Source of the DNA: Lachnospiraceae bacterium UBA3273
GTDB taxonomy: Bacteria; Bacillota; Clostridia; Lachnospirales; Lachnospiraceae
DNA: 34,756 bases
Assembly: GCA_002362385.1 (NCBI GenBank)
Contig: DEUB01000038.1
Location: 4,840 to 39,595 of the forward strand
Direction of reading: 5' to 3'
Shown here: piece after piece, positions 22,876-30,631 of the stretch
How the letters are laid out: the number at the start of each line of letters is the position of its first letter
Position numbering within the stretch: position 1 is the stretch's first letter
Position numbers and translations under genes: made by a program
The notes under the pieces: generated by a model
Told to the model about the DNA's origin: nothing
Databases searched by the model: none
What the model saw: only the letters and a program-made list of their open reading frames with translations

Positions 22876-24312
22876 ATGAAAAACAGAACGATGATGCAGT
22901 TTTTTGAATGGTATCTGCCGGAGGACTGCGCACATTGGAGACGCACCTGTCTTGAAGCGGAGAAACTGGCGGCGGACGGTGTGAACATGATCTGGCTGCC
23001 CCCGGCATATAAAGGCGCCCAGGGAAAATATGATGTAGGATACGGCGTCTATGATACCTATGATCTGGGCGAATTTGACCAGAAGGGAAGCATCCCTACA
23101 AAATACGGGACAAAAGAGGAATATTTACAGGCAGTTTCCGACCTTCAGAAGGCGGGAATAGAAGTTTTAGGGGATATTGTATTAAACCACCGCATGGGAG
23201 CCGATGAAAAGGAAAGAACAGAGGCTGTGGAAGTAGGGCAGAATAACAGATATCAAGAGCTTTCGGGTCCCATGGAGATTGAAGCCTGGACTAAATTTAC
23301 CTTTCCTGCAAGAGGCAGCAGATACTCGGATTTTATTTGGAACGCTTCTCATTTTGACGGAGTGGACTGGGATGATTTGGGAAAGAGGAAAGGCGTTTTC
23401 CGTTTTAAGGACAAGCAGTGGGATTTAAGCGTTGACGGAGAAAATGCCAATTACGATTATCTCATGGGCGCGGACCTGGATCTGGACAATGAAGAGGTAA
23501 AGGCAGAGCTTGACCGGTTTGGTAAATGGTATCTGGATACTACGAAGGTGGACGGATTCAGGCTGGATGCGGTAAAGCATATGAACGCCGCCTTTTACCG
23601 GGATTGGATCAGAGCCATGCGTACATATACGGGAAAGGATATGTTTGCTGTAGGAGAATATTGGAGCCCGGATTTAAATAAGCTTAAGAACTATATCAGC
23701 CAGACGGAAGGCGTTATGAGCCTTTTTGACGTGCCCCTGCATTTTAGGTTTTTTGAGATTTCCCACGGAAACGCGTCTTTTGATATGTCTAAGCTTTTTG
23801 AAAATACCCTGACGGGAACGGATTCCTGGCATGCGGTAACCTTTGTGGACAACCATGACACACAGCCGGGACAGGCTCTGGAAACTTTTGTCATGGACTG
23901 GTTCAAGCCTCTTGCTTATGGGATCATCCTGTTGCAGGAAAAGGGAATCCCTTGTGTGTTTTACGGGGATTATTACGGCATTCCCCACAACGGGATATCG
24001 CCGGTCAAGGAGCTGCCCGCTCTTATGAGACTGAGAAATTCCCATGCTTACGGCATGGAGCACGACTATTACGACCACTGGGACATAGTGGGCTTTACAA
24101 GAGAAGGGACGGGGGAAAGGGATGGACTTGCCGTTTTAGTAAGCGACGGACCCGGAGGCAGCAAGACTATGTTTGTGGGAAATGCCCATAAGGGGCAGAC
24201 CTATATTGACGCTCTTTGCAACTGCAAAGAAGAAGTGACGATAGGAGAAGATGGAATGGGAAGCTTTAAGGTGGAAGGCGGGTCCATATCGGTCTGGATT
24301 CCTAAGGAATAA
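22876..24312 (+). CDS. cytoplasmic alpha-amylase (GH13, AmyL/AmyA-type)
   Basis: This 478-residue glycoside hydrolase family 13 enzyme cleaves alpha-1,4-glucans. It begins directly with MMQFFEWYLPED and has no signal peptide, so it acts inside the cell on glycogen or imported maltodextrins. Conserved regions are GDIVLNHR (region I), DGFRLDAVKH with nucleophile Asp231, VGEYW with acid/base Glu261, and VDNHDT with Asp328. These three positions have the same numbers as in Bacillus licheniformis alpha-amylase, pointing to subfamily GH13_5. A C-terminal beta domain of normal length ends the protein. It lies in the place where spo0A is usually found. A TATAAT at 22752 could be its -10, but the -35 is weak. 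Confidence 0.93.
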   Translation: MKNRTMMQFFEWYLPEDCAHWRRTCLEAEKLAADGVNMIWLPPAYKGAQGKYDVGYGVYDTYDLGEFDQKGSIPTKYGTKEEYLQAVSDLQKAGIEVLGDIVLNHRMGADEKERTEAVEVGQNNRYQELSGPMEIEAWTKFTFPARGSRYSDFIWNASHFDGVDWDDLGKRKGVFRFKDKQWDLSVDGENANYDYLMGADLDLDNEEVKAELDRFGKWYLDTTKVDGFRLDAVKHMNAAFYRDWIRAMRTYTGKDMFAVGEYWSPDLNKLKNYISQTEGVMSLFDVPLHFRFFEISHGNASFDMSKLFENTLTGTDSWHAVTFVDNHDTQPGQALETFVMDWFKPLAYGIILLQEKGIPCVFYGDYYGIPHNGISPVKELPALMRLRNSHAYGMEHDYYDHWDIVGFTREGTGERDGLAVLVSDGPGGSKTMFVGNAHKGQTYIDALCNCKEEVTIGEDGMGSFKVEGGSISVWIPKE

Positions 24313-24386
24313 TTTCTTGCTATAGGAATGATTTCATATTATGTAGAAGGAATGTAATTTACTTATATTCATAAGGAGAAATGACC

Positions 24387-24860
24387 ATGCGCTTTCAGAC
24401 TGTTAACGCATTAAAACTGTTTAATTTTGAAGAAGTTATCCTGAAGGAATTTGATATGAGAGAGGATTCCCTTATCCTGGTAACGGATGCTTTGATCGTA
24501 AAGGGAAACAACCCTGCCAACGAGGAGTGCACGGATCGCTTTGCGGATACGGCTAATCTTTGTTTTAAAGGGGGAAAGATCACAGAGGTTTGTAAAGAGG
24601 GCTATAAATATTATGATGCTATGGACAGGCTCATCGAAGAGGTGCCCGATGAGAAAATCCCGCCTTCGGAATATAAAGCTTTGTTAAAGCAGTGTAAGGA
24701 TGTGCCTCTTTTTGATATCATTGCGGTAAAAGAGGAAGAGGATTCATATGAATACCAGATCGCCGTCGATCTTGACGAAAGCAGTACTTTCTGGTTTCAG
24801 ATAAGCTGCAGGGGAACTTTGGTGGAATGGGAGAAATTTAAAAACAGGGTTGTTTATTAG
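24387..24860 (+). CDS. conserved-looking protein of unknown function
   Basis: I do not recognise this 157-residue protein. It is soluble, acidic (pI clearly below 6 by residue count), without signal peptide or membrane helix, and has an alternating strand pattern with Trp and Cys residues (NLCFKGGKITEVCKEGYKYYDAM, and FWFQISCRGTLVEWEKFKN near the end). The start at 24387 is chosen because AAGGAG lies 8 bases upstream; the ATG at 24381 is only 2 bases from that site. It stands alone between the amylase gene and secG, with AT-rich spacers on both sides. The codon pattern matches its neighbours and it reads as a real gene. Confidence 0.7.
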   Translation: MRFQTVNALKLFNFEEVILKEFDMREDSLILVTDALIVKGNNPANEECTDRFADTANLCFKGGKITEVCKEGYKYYDAMDRLIEEVPDEKIPPSEYKALLKQCKDVPLFDIIAVKEEEDSYEYQIAVDLDESSTFWFQISCRGTLVEWEKFKNRVVY

Positions 24861-24923
24861 ATATTTAAATGGAATGAAAAATCAAAAAAGGCTGAAAAAT
24901 GACCTGAAAAATAAAATTAATAG

Positions 24924-24952
24924 TTGAAAAAGCAATTTCTTTATGATAGAAT
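24924..24952 (+). promoter_or_regulatory. sigma-A promoter of secG
   Basis: TTGAAA (24924-24929), a 17-bp spacer and TAGAAT (24947-24952) with TGA before it form an extended -10 promoter. It ends about 30 bases before the secG start. Confidence 0.7.
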
Positions 24953-24982
24953 AGGCATTGTTTGACATTAGGAGGGTCAGAA

Positions 24983-25222
24983 ATGGGTACATTAAGATTG
25001 ATACTTACAATTATATATATTATCGACTGCGTTTTTCTGGCAGTCGTCGTATTAATGCAGGAAGGCAAATCTGCGGGATTGGGTTCCATCAGCGGAGCCG
25101 CTGAAAGCTACTGGGGCAAGAACAAGGGTCGTTCCATGGAAGGGAAGTTAGTTACCATTACCAAGGTATCGGCAATTCTGTTCCTGGTGTTATCCGCTGT
25201 TTTGAACATCAACAAGTTTTAA
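24983..25222 (+). CDS. secG: preprotein translocase subunit SecG
   Basis: This 79-residue membrane subunit of the SecYEG translocon has two hydrophobic helices (about 3-23 and 58-76). Between them lies the conserved loop LMQEGKSAGLGSISGAAES. Size and motif are diagnostic. The start at 24983 has GGAGGG close upstream; the frame is open to 24962 but without support. A terminator directly follows. secG before rnr and smpB is the common Firmicute order. Confidence 0.95.
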   Translation: MGTLRLILTIIYIIDCVFLAVVVLMQEGKSAGLGSISGAAESYWGKNKGRSMEGKLVTITKVSAILFLVLSAVLNINKF

Positions 25223-25229
25223 CCGACAG

Positions 25230-25257
25230 GCACTCTTGCAAAAGGGTGCTTTTTTTG
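25230..25257 (+). terminator. rho-independent terminator after secG
   Basis: An 8-bp stem (25230-25237 with 25242-25249, one G-U pair) closes a GCAA (GNRA) tetraloop and is followed by a run of eight T. No strong promoter is visible between it and rnr, so leaky read-through may feed rnr. Confidence 0.85.
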
Positions 25258-25305
25258 TGTCCCTCCACCGGGAATCGATCACAAATACATTGCAGTAGGA
25301 GAATT

Positions 25306-27435
25306 ATGAAAACATTTGAAGAAAGAAAAAAATCCATAGAGGATCTGGTTACCAGCGAAGCTTATGTTCCCATGAAGGAAAAGGAACTGGCCATCATGAT
25401 GCAGGTAGAGCATGAAGACAGGCCGGTCTTTAAAAAGGCGTTAGAGGAACTGCTTTTGGAAAACAGGCTTCAGATTACCAAGAGAGGACGCTATGTAAAA
25501 CCGGAAGAGAGAATATACACCGGGACCTTTATAAGCAATGGAAAGGGCTTTGGATTTGTAGAGGTTGAAGGGCAGAAAGAGGATTATTATGTTCCTGAGA
25601 CCAGGGTACACGGCGCATTCCATCAGGATACCGTGCAGATCGTTCTTCTGCCGGGGCAAAGGGGAAGGCGGCAGGAGGCGGAGATAGTAAAGATCATCAG
25701 CCATGGCATCGTGCAGGTGGTGGGAACCTTTGAAAAAAGCCAGAATTTCGGCTTTGTCATTCCCGATAACGGCAAAATAGCCAGGGATATCTTTATTCCA
25801 AAAGAATCTGTCAAGAATGCGGTAACCGGGCATAAGGTAGTGGCGGAAATAACCGATTACGGAAAGGACGGCAGGAATCCGGAAGGAAGGATCGTTGAAA
25901 TATTAGGACATGAAAATGATCCGGGAGTGGATATCCTCTCCATTATAAAAGGTTTTGAGCTGCCCATGGAATTTCCGGAAAAGGTATTGAACCAGGCAGA
26001 GCGGGTGGCGTCCCCCGTATCCGAAAAGGACAGAGAGGGAAGGGAAGATTTCCGGGATGTGATGATGGTAACCATTGACGGGGAAGACGCCAAGGATCTG
26101 GACGATGCGGTAAGCCTTACCATGGAAGGTGGCTTATATCGTCTGGGCGTGCATATTGCGGATGTGGCCAATTATGTGCAGGAAAATTCCGCTCTGGACA
26201 GAGAGGCGTTAAAGCGCGGCACAAGCGTATACCTGGTGGACAGGGTCATTCCCATGCTCCCCCATACTTTATCCAACGGCATCTGTTCTTTAAATGCAGG
26301 AGAGGACAGGCTTTCTTTAAGCTGTATTATGGATATTGACAAAAAGGGAGAAGTGGTGGATTACCGAATCGCAGAATCCGTGATCCGTGTGGATAAGCGC
26401 ATGTCTTATACAGAGGTTGCTGCTATTTTGGAGGATGAAGATGAGGAACTGACAGAGAAGTACAAAGAGCAGGTCCCCATGTTTAAGCAGATGGAAGAAC
26501 TTGCAGGGATATTGAGAAAGAAGAGAAGGGAAAGGGGCTCCATTGATTTTGATTTTCAGGAGAGCAAAATGATTCTGGATGAGGAAGGGGTTCCCGTTGA
26601 CATTATGCCCTATGACAGAAATACCGCTACAAGGCTGATCGAGGATTTTATGCTGATCGCAAACGAAACCATCGCAGGGCATTTCTTCTGGCTGGAGGTT
26701 CCCTTTGTCTATCGTACCCATGAAGCGCCGGATCCGGAAAAGATCAAGAAGCTTAATCTGTTTGTCAACAATTTCGGATATTATTTAAAAGCTTCCAAGG
26801 ATGAGATCCATCCTAAGGAGCTGCAGAAGCTTTTGGGAAAAATTGAAGGGTCGGAGGAGGAAAACCTGATCAGCCGCCTTACGTTAAGAAGCATGAAGCA
26901 GGCCCGTTACACGCCGGAGTGCACGGGGCATTTCGGACTGGCTTGTTCCTATTACTGTCACTTTACGTCTCCCATCAGGAGATACCCGGATCTGCAGATC
27001 CACAGGATCATCAAAGAATCCATAAGGGGGAGGCTGAATGAGGACAGAATTACACATTACAATGATATTTTAAACGGCGTATGCAAGCAGGCTTCAGATT
27101 TGGAAAGACGGGCGGATGAAGCGGAGCGGGAGACGGAGAAGCACAAAAAAGCCCAGTATATGGCAGGTAAAATAGGAGAAGTTTTTGAGGGCGTTATTTC
27201 CGGCGTAACCGGCTGGGGTCTCTATGTGGAGCTGCCAAATACGGTGGAAGGCCTTGTGCATATTTCCAAGATCCCCGGAGATTATTATATTTATGATGAA
27301 ACCGCCTATGAGATCTGCGGGGAAACGACGGGAAGGACCTTTAAGCTGGGACAGAAGGTTTCGGTAAAGGTAAATGATGTGGATACAGCTTCCGGTTCCA
27401 TTGATTTTTTACTGGAGGAAGACGATATAGAATAA
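25306..27435 (+). CDS. rnr: ribonuclease R
   Basis: This 709-residue 3'-5' exoribonuclease degrades structured RNA and works with tmRNA-SmpB on non-stop messages. Domains in order are an N-terminal winged-helix region (about 1-60), cold-shock OB domains (GTFISNGKGFGFVEVEG; VGTFEKSQNFGFVIPD), the RNB catalytic core with DGEDAKDLDDAVSL and YYCHFTSPIRRYPDLQIHRI, and a C-terminal S1 domain (GVISGVTGWGLYVELPNTV). It lacks the long basic tail of the E. coli enzyme. The start at 25306 follows GTAGGAG at about 7 bases; the open frame upstream lies within the secG terminator. Confidence 0.96.
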   Translation: MKTFEERKKSIEDLVTSEAYVPMKEKELAIMMQVEHEDRPVFKKALEELLLENRLQITKRGRYVKPEERIYTGTFISNGKGFGFVEVEGQKEDYYVPETRVHGAFHQDTVQIVLLPGQRGRRQEAEIVKIISHGIVQVVGTFEKSQNFGFVIPDNGKIARDIFIPKESVKNAVTGHKVVAEITDYGKDGRNPEGRIVEILGHENDPGVDILSIIKGFELPMEFPEKVLNQAERVASPVSEKDREGREDFRDVMMVTIDGEDAKDLDDAVSLTMEGGLYRLGVHIADVANYVQENSALDREALKRGTSVYLVDRVIPMLPHTLSNGICSLNAGEDRLSLSCIMDIDKKGEVVDYRIAESVIRVDKRMSYTEVAAILEDEDEELTEKYKEQVPMFKQMEELAGILRKKRRERGSIDFDFQESKMILDEEGVPVDIMPYDRNTATRLIEDFMLIANETIAGHFFWLEVPFVYRTHEAPDPEKIKKLNLFVNNFGYYLKASKDEIHPKELQKLLGKIEGSEEENLISRLTLRSMKQARYTPECTGHFGLACSYYCHFTSPIRRYPDLQIHRIIKESIRGRLNEDRITHYNDILNGVCKQASDLERRADEAERETEKHKKAQYMAGKIGEVFEGVISGVTGWGLYVELPNTVEGLVHISKIPGDYYIYDETAYEICGETTGRTFKLGQKVSVKVNDVDTASGSIDFLLEEDDIE

Positions 27436-27478
27436 AGGGAAGGTCTGGGTTTCCCTTATAAAAAGAGAGGTGCGGGAC

Positions 27479-27943
27479 ATGGCAAAGGAGACCATGAAAC
27501 TGGTCGCGAACAATAAAAAAGCGTACCACGATTATTTTATAGATGAAAAATATGAAGCGGGCATTGAGCTTCACGGGACGGAAGTGAAATCCCTGCGCAT
27601 GGGAAAATGCAGCATCAAGGAGTCCTTCCTCCGGGTGGAGAACGGAGAGGTCTTTATTTACGGGATGCATATCAGTCCTTACGAGAAGGGAAATATTTTT
27701 AATAAGGATCCCCTTCGGGTAAGAAAGCTTCTGCTGCATCGCTATGAGATCAATAAGCTCACCGGGAAGATGGCGGAAAAGGGCTATACCCTGGTGCCGC
27801 TGAAGGTGTATTTCAAGGGAAGCCTCGTAAAGGTGGAGATCGGAATCGCCAAAGGAAAGAAGCTTTATGACAAGCGGCAGGATATCATGAAAAAGGATCA
27901 GCGCAGGGAGGCCGAGAGAGAATTCCGGGTAAGGAATCTGTAG
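27479..27943 (+). CDS. smpB: SsrA-binding protein SmpB
   Basis: This 154-residue partner of tmRNA binds its tRNA-like domain and brings it to stalled ribosomes. Features are the OB-fold motif ANNKKAYHDYFIDEKYEAGI, the GTEVKSLR segment, and the C-terminal basic tail beginning GKKLYDKRQDIMKKDQRRE, which becomes helical in the mRNA channel. The start at 27479 is set by GAGAGGTG 7 bases upstream. The tmRNA gene lies about 190 bases downstream and rnr 43 bases upstream, so the ribosome-rescue partners are clustered. Confidence 0.97.
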   Translation: MAKETMKLVANNKKAYHDYFIDEKYEAGIELHGTEVKSLRMGKCSIKESFLRVENGEVFIYGMHISPYEKGNIFNKDPLRVRKLLLHRYEINKLTGKMAEKGYTLVPLKVYFKGSLVKVEIGIAKGKKLYDKRQDIMKKDQRREAEREFRVRNL

Positions 27944-28023
27944 GGCTTCTGTTTCCGGGGGATGGGCAGTCATCCTGTCCAGCCTCGGGCTTTGCGCCTG
28001 CCGCGTTACAGTTTCGGGCCAGG

Positions 28024-28055
28024 GCTTTGGAAGGTTCCTAAGAGCTATTTTTTTT
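28024..28055 (+). terminator. probable terminator after smpB
   Basis: A stem (GCTTTGGAA with TTCCTAAGAGC, two bulged bases) at 28024-28045 is followed by a run of eight T at 28048-28055. It lies just before the tmRNA promoter. The remaining 27944-28023 spacer shows only a weak short hairpin. Confidence 0.6.
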
Positions 28056-28060
28056 AGGGC

Positions 28061-28089
28061 TTGACAGTTCCCGAAAAATGTGTTTACAT
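28061..28089 (+). promoter_or_regulatory. promoter of the tmRNA gene
   Basis: A perfect TTGACA (28061-28066), a 17-bp spacer and TTACAT (28084-28089), with TGT in front, give an extended -10 with a poor hexamer. The start would be about 35 bases before the mature tmRNA 5' end, leaving a short leader for RNase P to remove. Confidence 0.6.
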
Positions 28090-28129
28090 AAGAAAGCACC
28101 CAGTTGTCTGCATAACCGTACAATGATTT

Positions 28130-28474
28130 GGGGTTGTACTGGTTTCGACGGGGGTTTTGAAGTTTGGGAAGCCATCTGCGGGCCGGGACCGCATAGTAAA
28201 CCGGAAACTAAATATAAACGCAGACGAAAATTTAGCGTTCGCAGCCTAATGGCTGCTGTCGGCCTCAGGTCACTCACAGCCTGAGTCACCGGCATCAAAT
28301 GATGTGAGGCACTTCATTTCCAAAGCTTTGAGGAGATGGAAGAACTTATGAAGCTACTGAAGCCAAAAGCCTGTCATTAGGCGTTTGGCAGAGGGAATGT
28401 CAAAATAATGACTGTGATGGGAGATGCCTGGATGGAGAGGCTTTCGGACAGGGGTTCGATTCCCCTCAGCTCCA
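28130..28474 (+). ncRNA. ssrA: transfer-messenger RNA (tmRNA)
   Basis: This is a one-piece tmRNA of about 345 nt. The 5' end GGGGTTG pairs with CAGCTCC at the 3' end (seven pairs with two G-U). The 5' domain has the hallmark TGGTTTCGACGGGGG, and the 3' domain has the T-arm GGGGTTCGATTCCCC. The tag reading frame runs from GCA at 28220 to TAA at 28247-28249 and encodes A-D-E-N-L-A-F-A-A, a normal degradation tag ending in small residues. No CCA is encoded after the discriminator A, so it must be added by tRNA nucleotidyltransferase. smpB and rnr lie upstream. Confidence 0.96.
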
Positions 28475-28476
28475 TA

Positions 28477-28507
28477 AAAAAACCTTGCGTTCGCAAGGTT
28501 TTTTTTG
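28477..28507. terminator. bidirectional terminator between ssrA and the convergent MATE/kinase gene
   Basis: AACCTTGC (28481-28488) and GCAAGGTT (28493-28500) form a perfect 8-bp stem with a four-base loop. It is flanked by an A run before and an eight-T run after, so it can end transcripts from both strands. The minus-strand gene stops at 28518. Confidence 0.9.
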
Positions 28508-28517
28508 TGGGATAAAG

Positions 28518-29585
28518 TTATTTTTTTGCGTTGTTTATGGATAAATAGGAGACGATCAGATCGGCGCATTTTTGGATGCCGACGGAGCTGTCAACGCAAA
28601 GCTCATATTGATGGGGATCGCCCCATTTTTTACCGGAGATATTTCTGTAATAGGTCGCCCGCGCCTTGTCGGAACGTTCGATATTCTTTTTTCCCTCCTC
28701 CCACGTATCGCCGTACATCTCCATCACCTTTTTCGTGCGGTAGTCTTTCGGGGCATAGATAAAAATTCTTACCAGATCCTTTCTGTGGCGCAGGACATGG
28801 TCGGCGGAGCGGCCCACTATGACGCAGGAACCGACTTCTGCGATCTTTTTTATCACCTGATCCTGTGCAATGATAGCCTGCTGGATCACGCTGGTACTCA
28901 AATACAGATCCCGCATAACCGCGTTTTCATCAGAGTTGATATTGGAAATAAATTCGCTCGCAAGGCCGCTTTCCTTTGCGGCGATCGCCGTCATTTCCTT
29001 GTAATAGCAGGGAATCTGCAGTTTTTGGGCCACCAGCTGACCGATCTGTTTTCCGGCGGTTCCGTGTTCGCGGGCAATGGTAATGATAACGCCCGGGGAG
29101 GAAGGCTGTATGGCCTGGTCACCCGCCTTCCCCTGTGCCTTATGCTTCTCCTGCTCCAAGCTCTTCCACAGCCTTACCATGACGATCCCTGTAATGAAAA
29201 CAGCGATGACGTCGGCAATGGGGGCGGCCCAGAAAATACCTGTAACACCGCAGAACACAGGCACGGAGAGAGAGAAGAGGATGAGCAGCACATCTCTTAA
29301 AATGGAAAGGGGCGCTGCCGCTTTGGCGTGTCCGATGGACTGCAGGAAGATGGCGCAAACCTTCTGCACACACGTAAAAATGATCAGGGAAAGGTAAATG
29401 CGCAGGCACAAAACGGCAAACTGTGTGTAAAGCTCCCCGTCGGCGCCGAACATCTTGATGAATAACAGCGGGAACGCCTCAAAAAGGAAGGTGCATACGG
29501 CACAGACGATGACCGTCCATTTGATGATGAGCTTCAGCAATTCCTGTACCCTGTCATATTTCCCCGCGCCGTAATTATATCCCAC
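28518..29585 (-). CDS. MATE transporter C-terminal half fused to a cytidylate-kinase-like domain
   Basis: The frame encodes 355 residues from a GTG at 29585. Residues 1-140 are the second half of a MATE multidrug/cation antiporter, starting at the family motif GYNYGAGKY (in-frame residues before it read AGAQPIV) with several membrane helices. After a linker (about 145-165), residues 166-345 match the cytidylate_kin2 family: VIITIAREHGTAGKQIG (a P-loop-like start), IPCYYKEMTAIAAKESGL, and CVIVGRSADHVL. The kinase-like domain looks intact. The MATE part lacks its N-terminal half because of a deletion and frameshift next to the upstream fragment, so transport is probably lost. Whether the kinase-like part is still made is uncertain; no good start or ribosome binding site precedes it. 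Confidence 0.75.
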   Translation of the reverse strand: MGYNYGAGKYDRVQELLKLIIKWTVIVCAVCTFLFEAFPLLFIKMFGADGELYTQFAVLCLRIYLSLIIFTCVQKVCAIFLQSIGHAKAAAPLSILRDVLLILFSLSVPVFCGVTGIFWAAPIADVIAVFITGIVMVRLWKSLEQEKHKAQGKAGDQAIQPSSPGVIITIAREHGTAGKQIGQLVAQKLQIPCYYKEMTAIAAKESGLASEFISNINSDENAVMRDLYLSTSVIQQAIIAQDQVIKKIAEVGSCVIVGRSADHVLRHRKDLVRIFIYAPKDYRTKKVMEMYGDTWEEGKKNIERSDKARATYYRNISGKKWGDPHQYELCVDSSVGIQKCADLIVSYLSINNAKK

Positions 29586-29605
29586 GATGGGCTGCGCCCC
29601 GGCCG

Positions 29606-30013
29606 CTAGTCATGGGCCAGGGAGAGGTTCGCGTCCGTTGCCCCGATCAGCCGCAGCAGGTTATCGCCCCAGAGGTAGCTGATGGCGATGATCACCACGC
29701 CGCCGAGAAATGAGCACAGAATGCTGTTTCCTACGCTGGTGGGAATCTCCTGTGTTTCATTTTTACCGAAAGAAACGCTCAGGTCAGCCGCCGCGCCGTC
29801 GCCAAAAAACAGGGACACGCCCCAGCCGATGACGGTGATCGGAAAGATAATGCCTGTTGCGGCATTTCCCAGGTATCCGACGCCGTTTCCCACAAAGATC
29901 TGGTCTACGATATTGTAGAGACAGGAAATGATCAGTGAGAAAATACAGGGGATCGCGAATTTCCTCAGTAATACGCCGACTTTTTCTGTTCCTAAATAAT
30001 TGTTTTGTTCCAT
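29606..30013 (-). pseudogene. MATE family efflux transporter, N-terminal fragment
   Basis: This 135-residue fragment begins MEQNNYLGTEKVGVLLRKFA with AGGAGG 5 bases upstream. It carries the first MATE helices (IPCIFSLIISCLYNIVDQIFVG, a conserved family segment, then GIIFPITVIGWGVSLFFGDGAA). It stops at a TAG right after GATDANLSLAHD, where an intact MATE protein would continue with about 120 more residues before the GYNYGA motif. The downstream half lies in another frame 20 bases on, so an internal deletion plus frameshift has broken the gene. The frame is also open upstream to an ATG at 30103, which would add 30 residues starting MKRVKAACIYQT. Intact relatives have roughly 450 residues in the MATE part. 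Confidence 0.8.
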
Positions 30014-30186
30014 AATAACCTCCTGTTTTGCAGTCAAAAAGGGGCACATACTTTCGCATGCGCCGTGAGTCTGGTAAATACAAGCTGCTTTTACTCGTTT
30101 CATGTGTTTTCCTTCCATTTCTACAAAATAAAAGTGCAGCTCATAAGCAACAGGAATTACGCTTAAAAGCTACACGTTGTATCTAT

Positions 30187-30215
30187 ATTATAGAAAAAAT
30201 CAATTTTCATTTCAA
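30187..30215 (-). promoter_or_regulatory. sigma-A promoter of the MATE gene
   Basis: On the minus strand TTGAAA (30215-30210), a 17-bp spacer and a perfect TATAAT (30192-30187) form a strong promoter. The leader to the MATE start at 30013 is about 165 bases long and contains the in-frame upstream ATG at 30103. Confidence 0.75.
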
Positions 30216-30293
30216 AGGGAGTTTTAACTAAAAAATACGGAAAGTGGATTGTTAGTTTTTATGAAAAGGGAGAAGGGCAAAGCTCTTTTCCGC

Positions 30294-30328
30294 AAAAAAA
30301 CCGCCGCAAGTTTGTCCTGCGGCGGTTT
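30294..30328 (-). terminator. terminator of the small 82-residue gene
   Basis: A perfect 11-bp stem (TGCGGCGGTTT with AAACCGCCGCA, 30298-30308 and 30318-30328) has a nine-base loop. On the minus strand it is followed by a T run (30300-30294). The stem is GC-rich and ends transcription of the gene at 30350. Confidence 0.9.
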
Positions 30329-30349
30329 CTGGAAGCAGCGCTTCCAATA

Positions 30350-30598
30350 TTATTCTTCTACCTGGTTGTCCATCATGAACCGAACCAGAAGGTTTGCGTC
30401 ATCGGGATCTGTCGTTGCCAGCTCTAACTCAGGAATTTCACCGTCGGAAAAGAGCTTAGCCAGTGAAAAGTACTGAGAGAGCTTGGATTTCAGGTTCAGT
30501 TTGATATCTTCGCCTACCAGTTCCACTTTTCCATTACATTTGTCAATGGTTTCAAACAATTTGTTAACATCCTTAATGTTCATCAGTTTCACATTCAT
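30350..30598 (-). CDS. small soluble protein of uncertain fold (possibly HPr-like)
   Basis: This 82-residue protein has no signal peptide or membrane helix. The order strand (NVKLMN), helix (IKDVNKLFETIDKC), strands (GKVELVGEDIKLNL), helix (KSKLSQYFSLAKLF), strand (PELELATTD) and final helix (DDANLLVRFMMDN) is like the HPr fold, and the KSKLSQYFSLAKLF part recalls the second helix of HPr-like proteins. There is no active-site histidine, so it would not carry phosphate. It has its own promoter, a GGGAGG site just before the ATG, and a strong terminator, so it is a single-gene unit. The fold suggestion is an inference; the function is unknown. Confidence 0.75.
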   Translation of the reverse strand: MNVKLMNIKDVNKLFETIDKCNGKVELVGEDIKLNLKSKLSQYFSLAKLFSDGEIPELELATTDPDDANLLVRFMMDNQVEE

Positions 30599-30631
30599 GT
30601 CTTTTTCCTCCCTTTTTCCTTTGTTGAACGT

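Noticed and set aside
27341..28123. 260-residue open frame on the minus strand
   Set aside because: It is antisense to smpB and the end of rnr, both well supported by motifs.
28078..28284. Small plus-strand open frame inside the tmRNA
   Set aside because: The region is explained by tmRNA structure and the tag frame; the open frame is incidental.
28572..29300. 242-residue open frame on the plus strand
   Set aside because: It lies opposite the MATE/kinase gene, whose protein has clear family motifs. The plus-strand product is rich in His, Cys and Pro and resembles nothing.
29590..29612. Polylinker-like sequence (GGCCGCTAGT) at the MATE break
   Set aside because: It is not a full NotI site and both flanks read as MATE coding sequence, so vector contamination is not supported. 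An assembly fault cannot be excluded.
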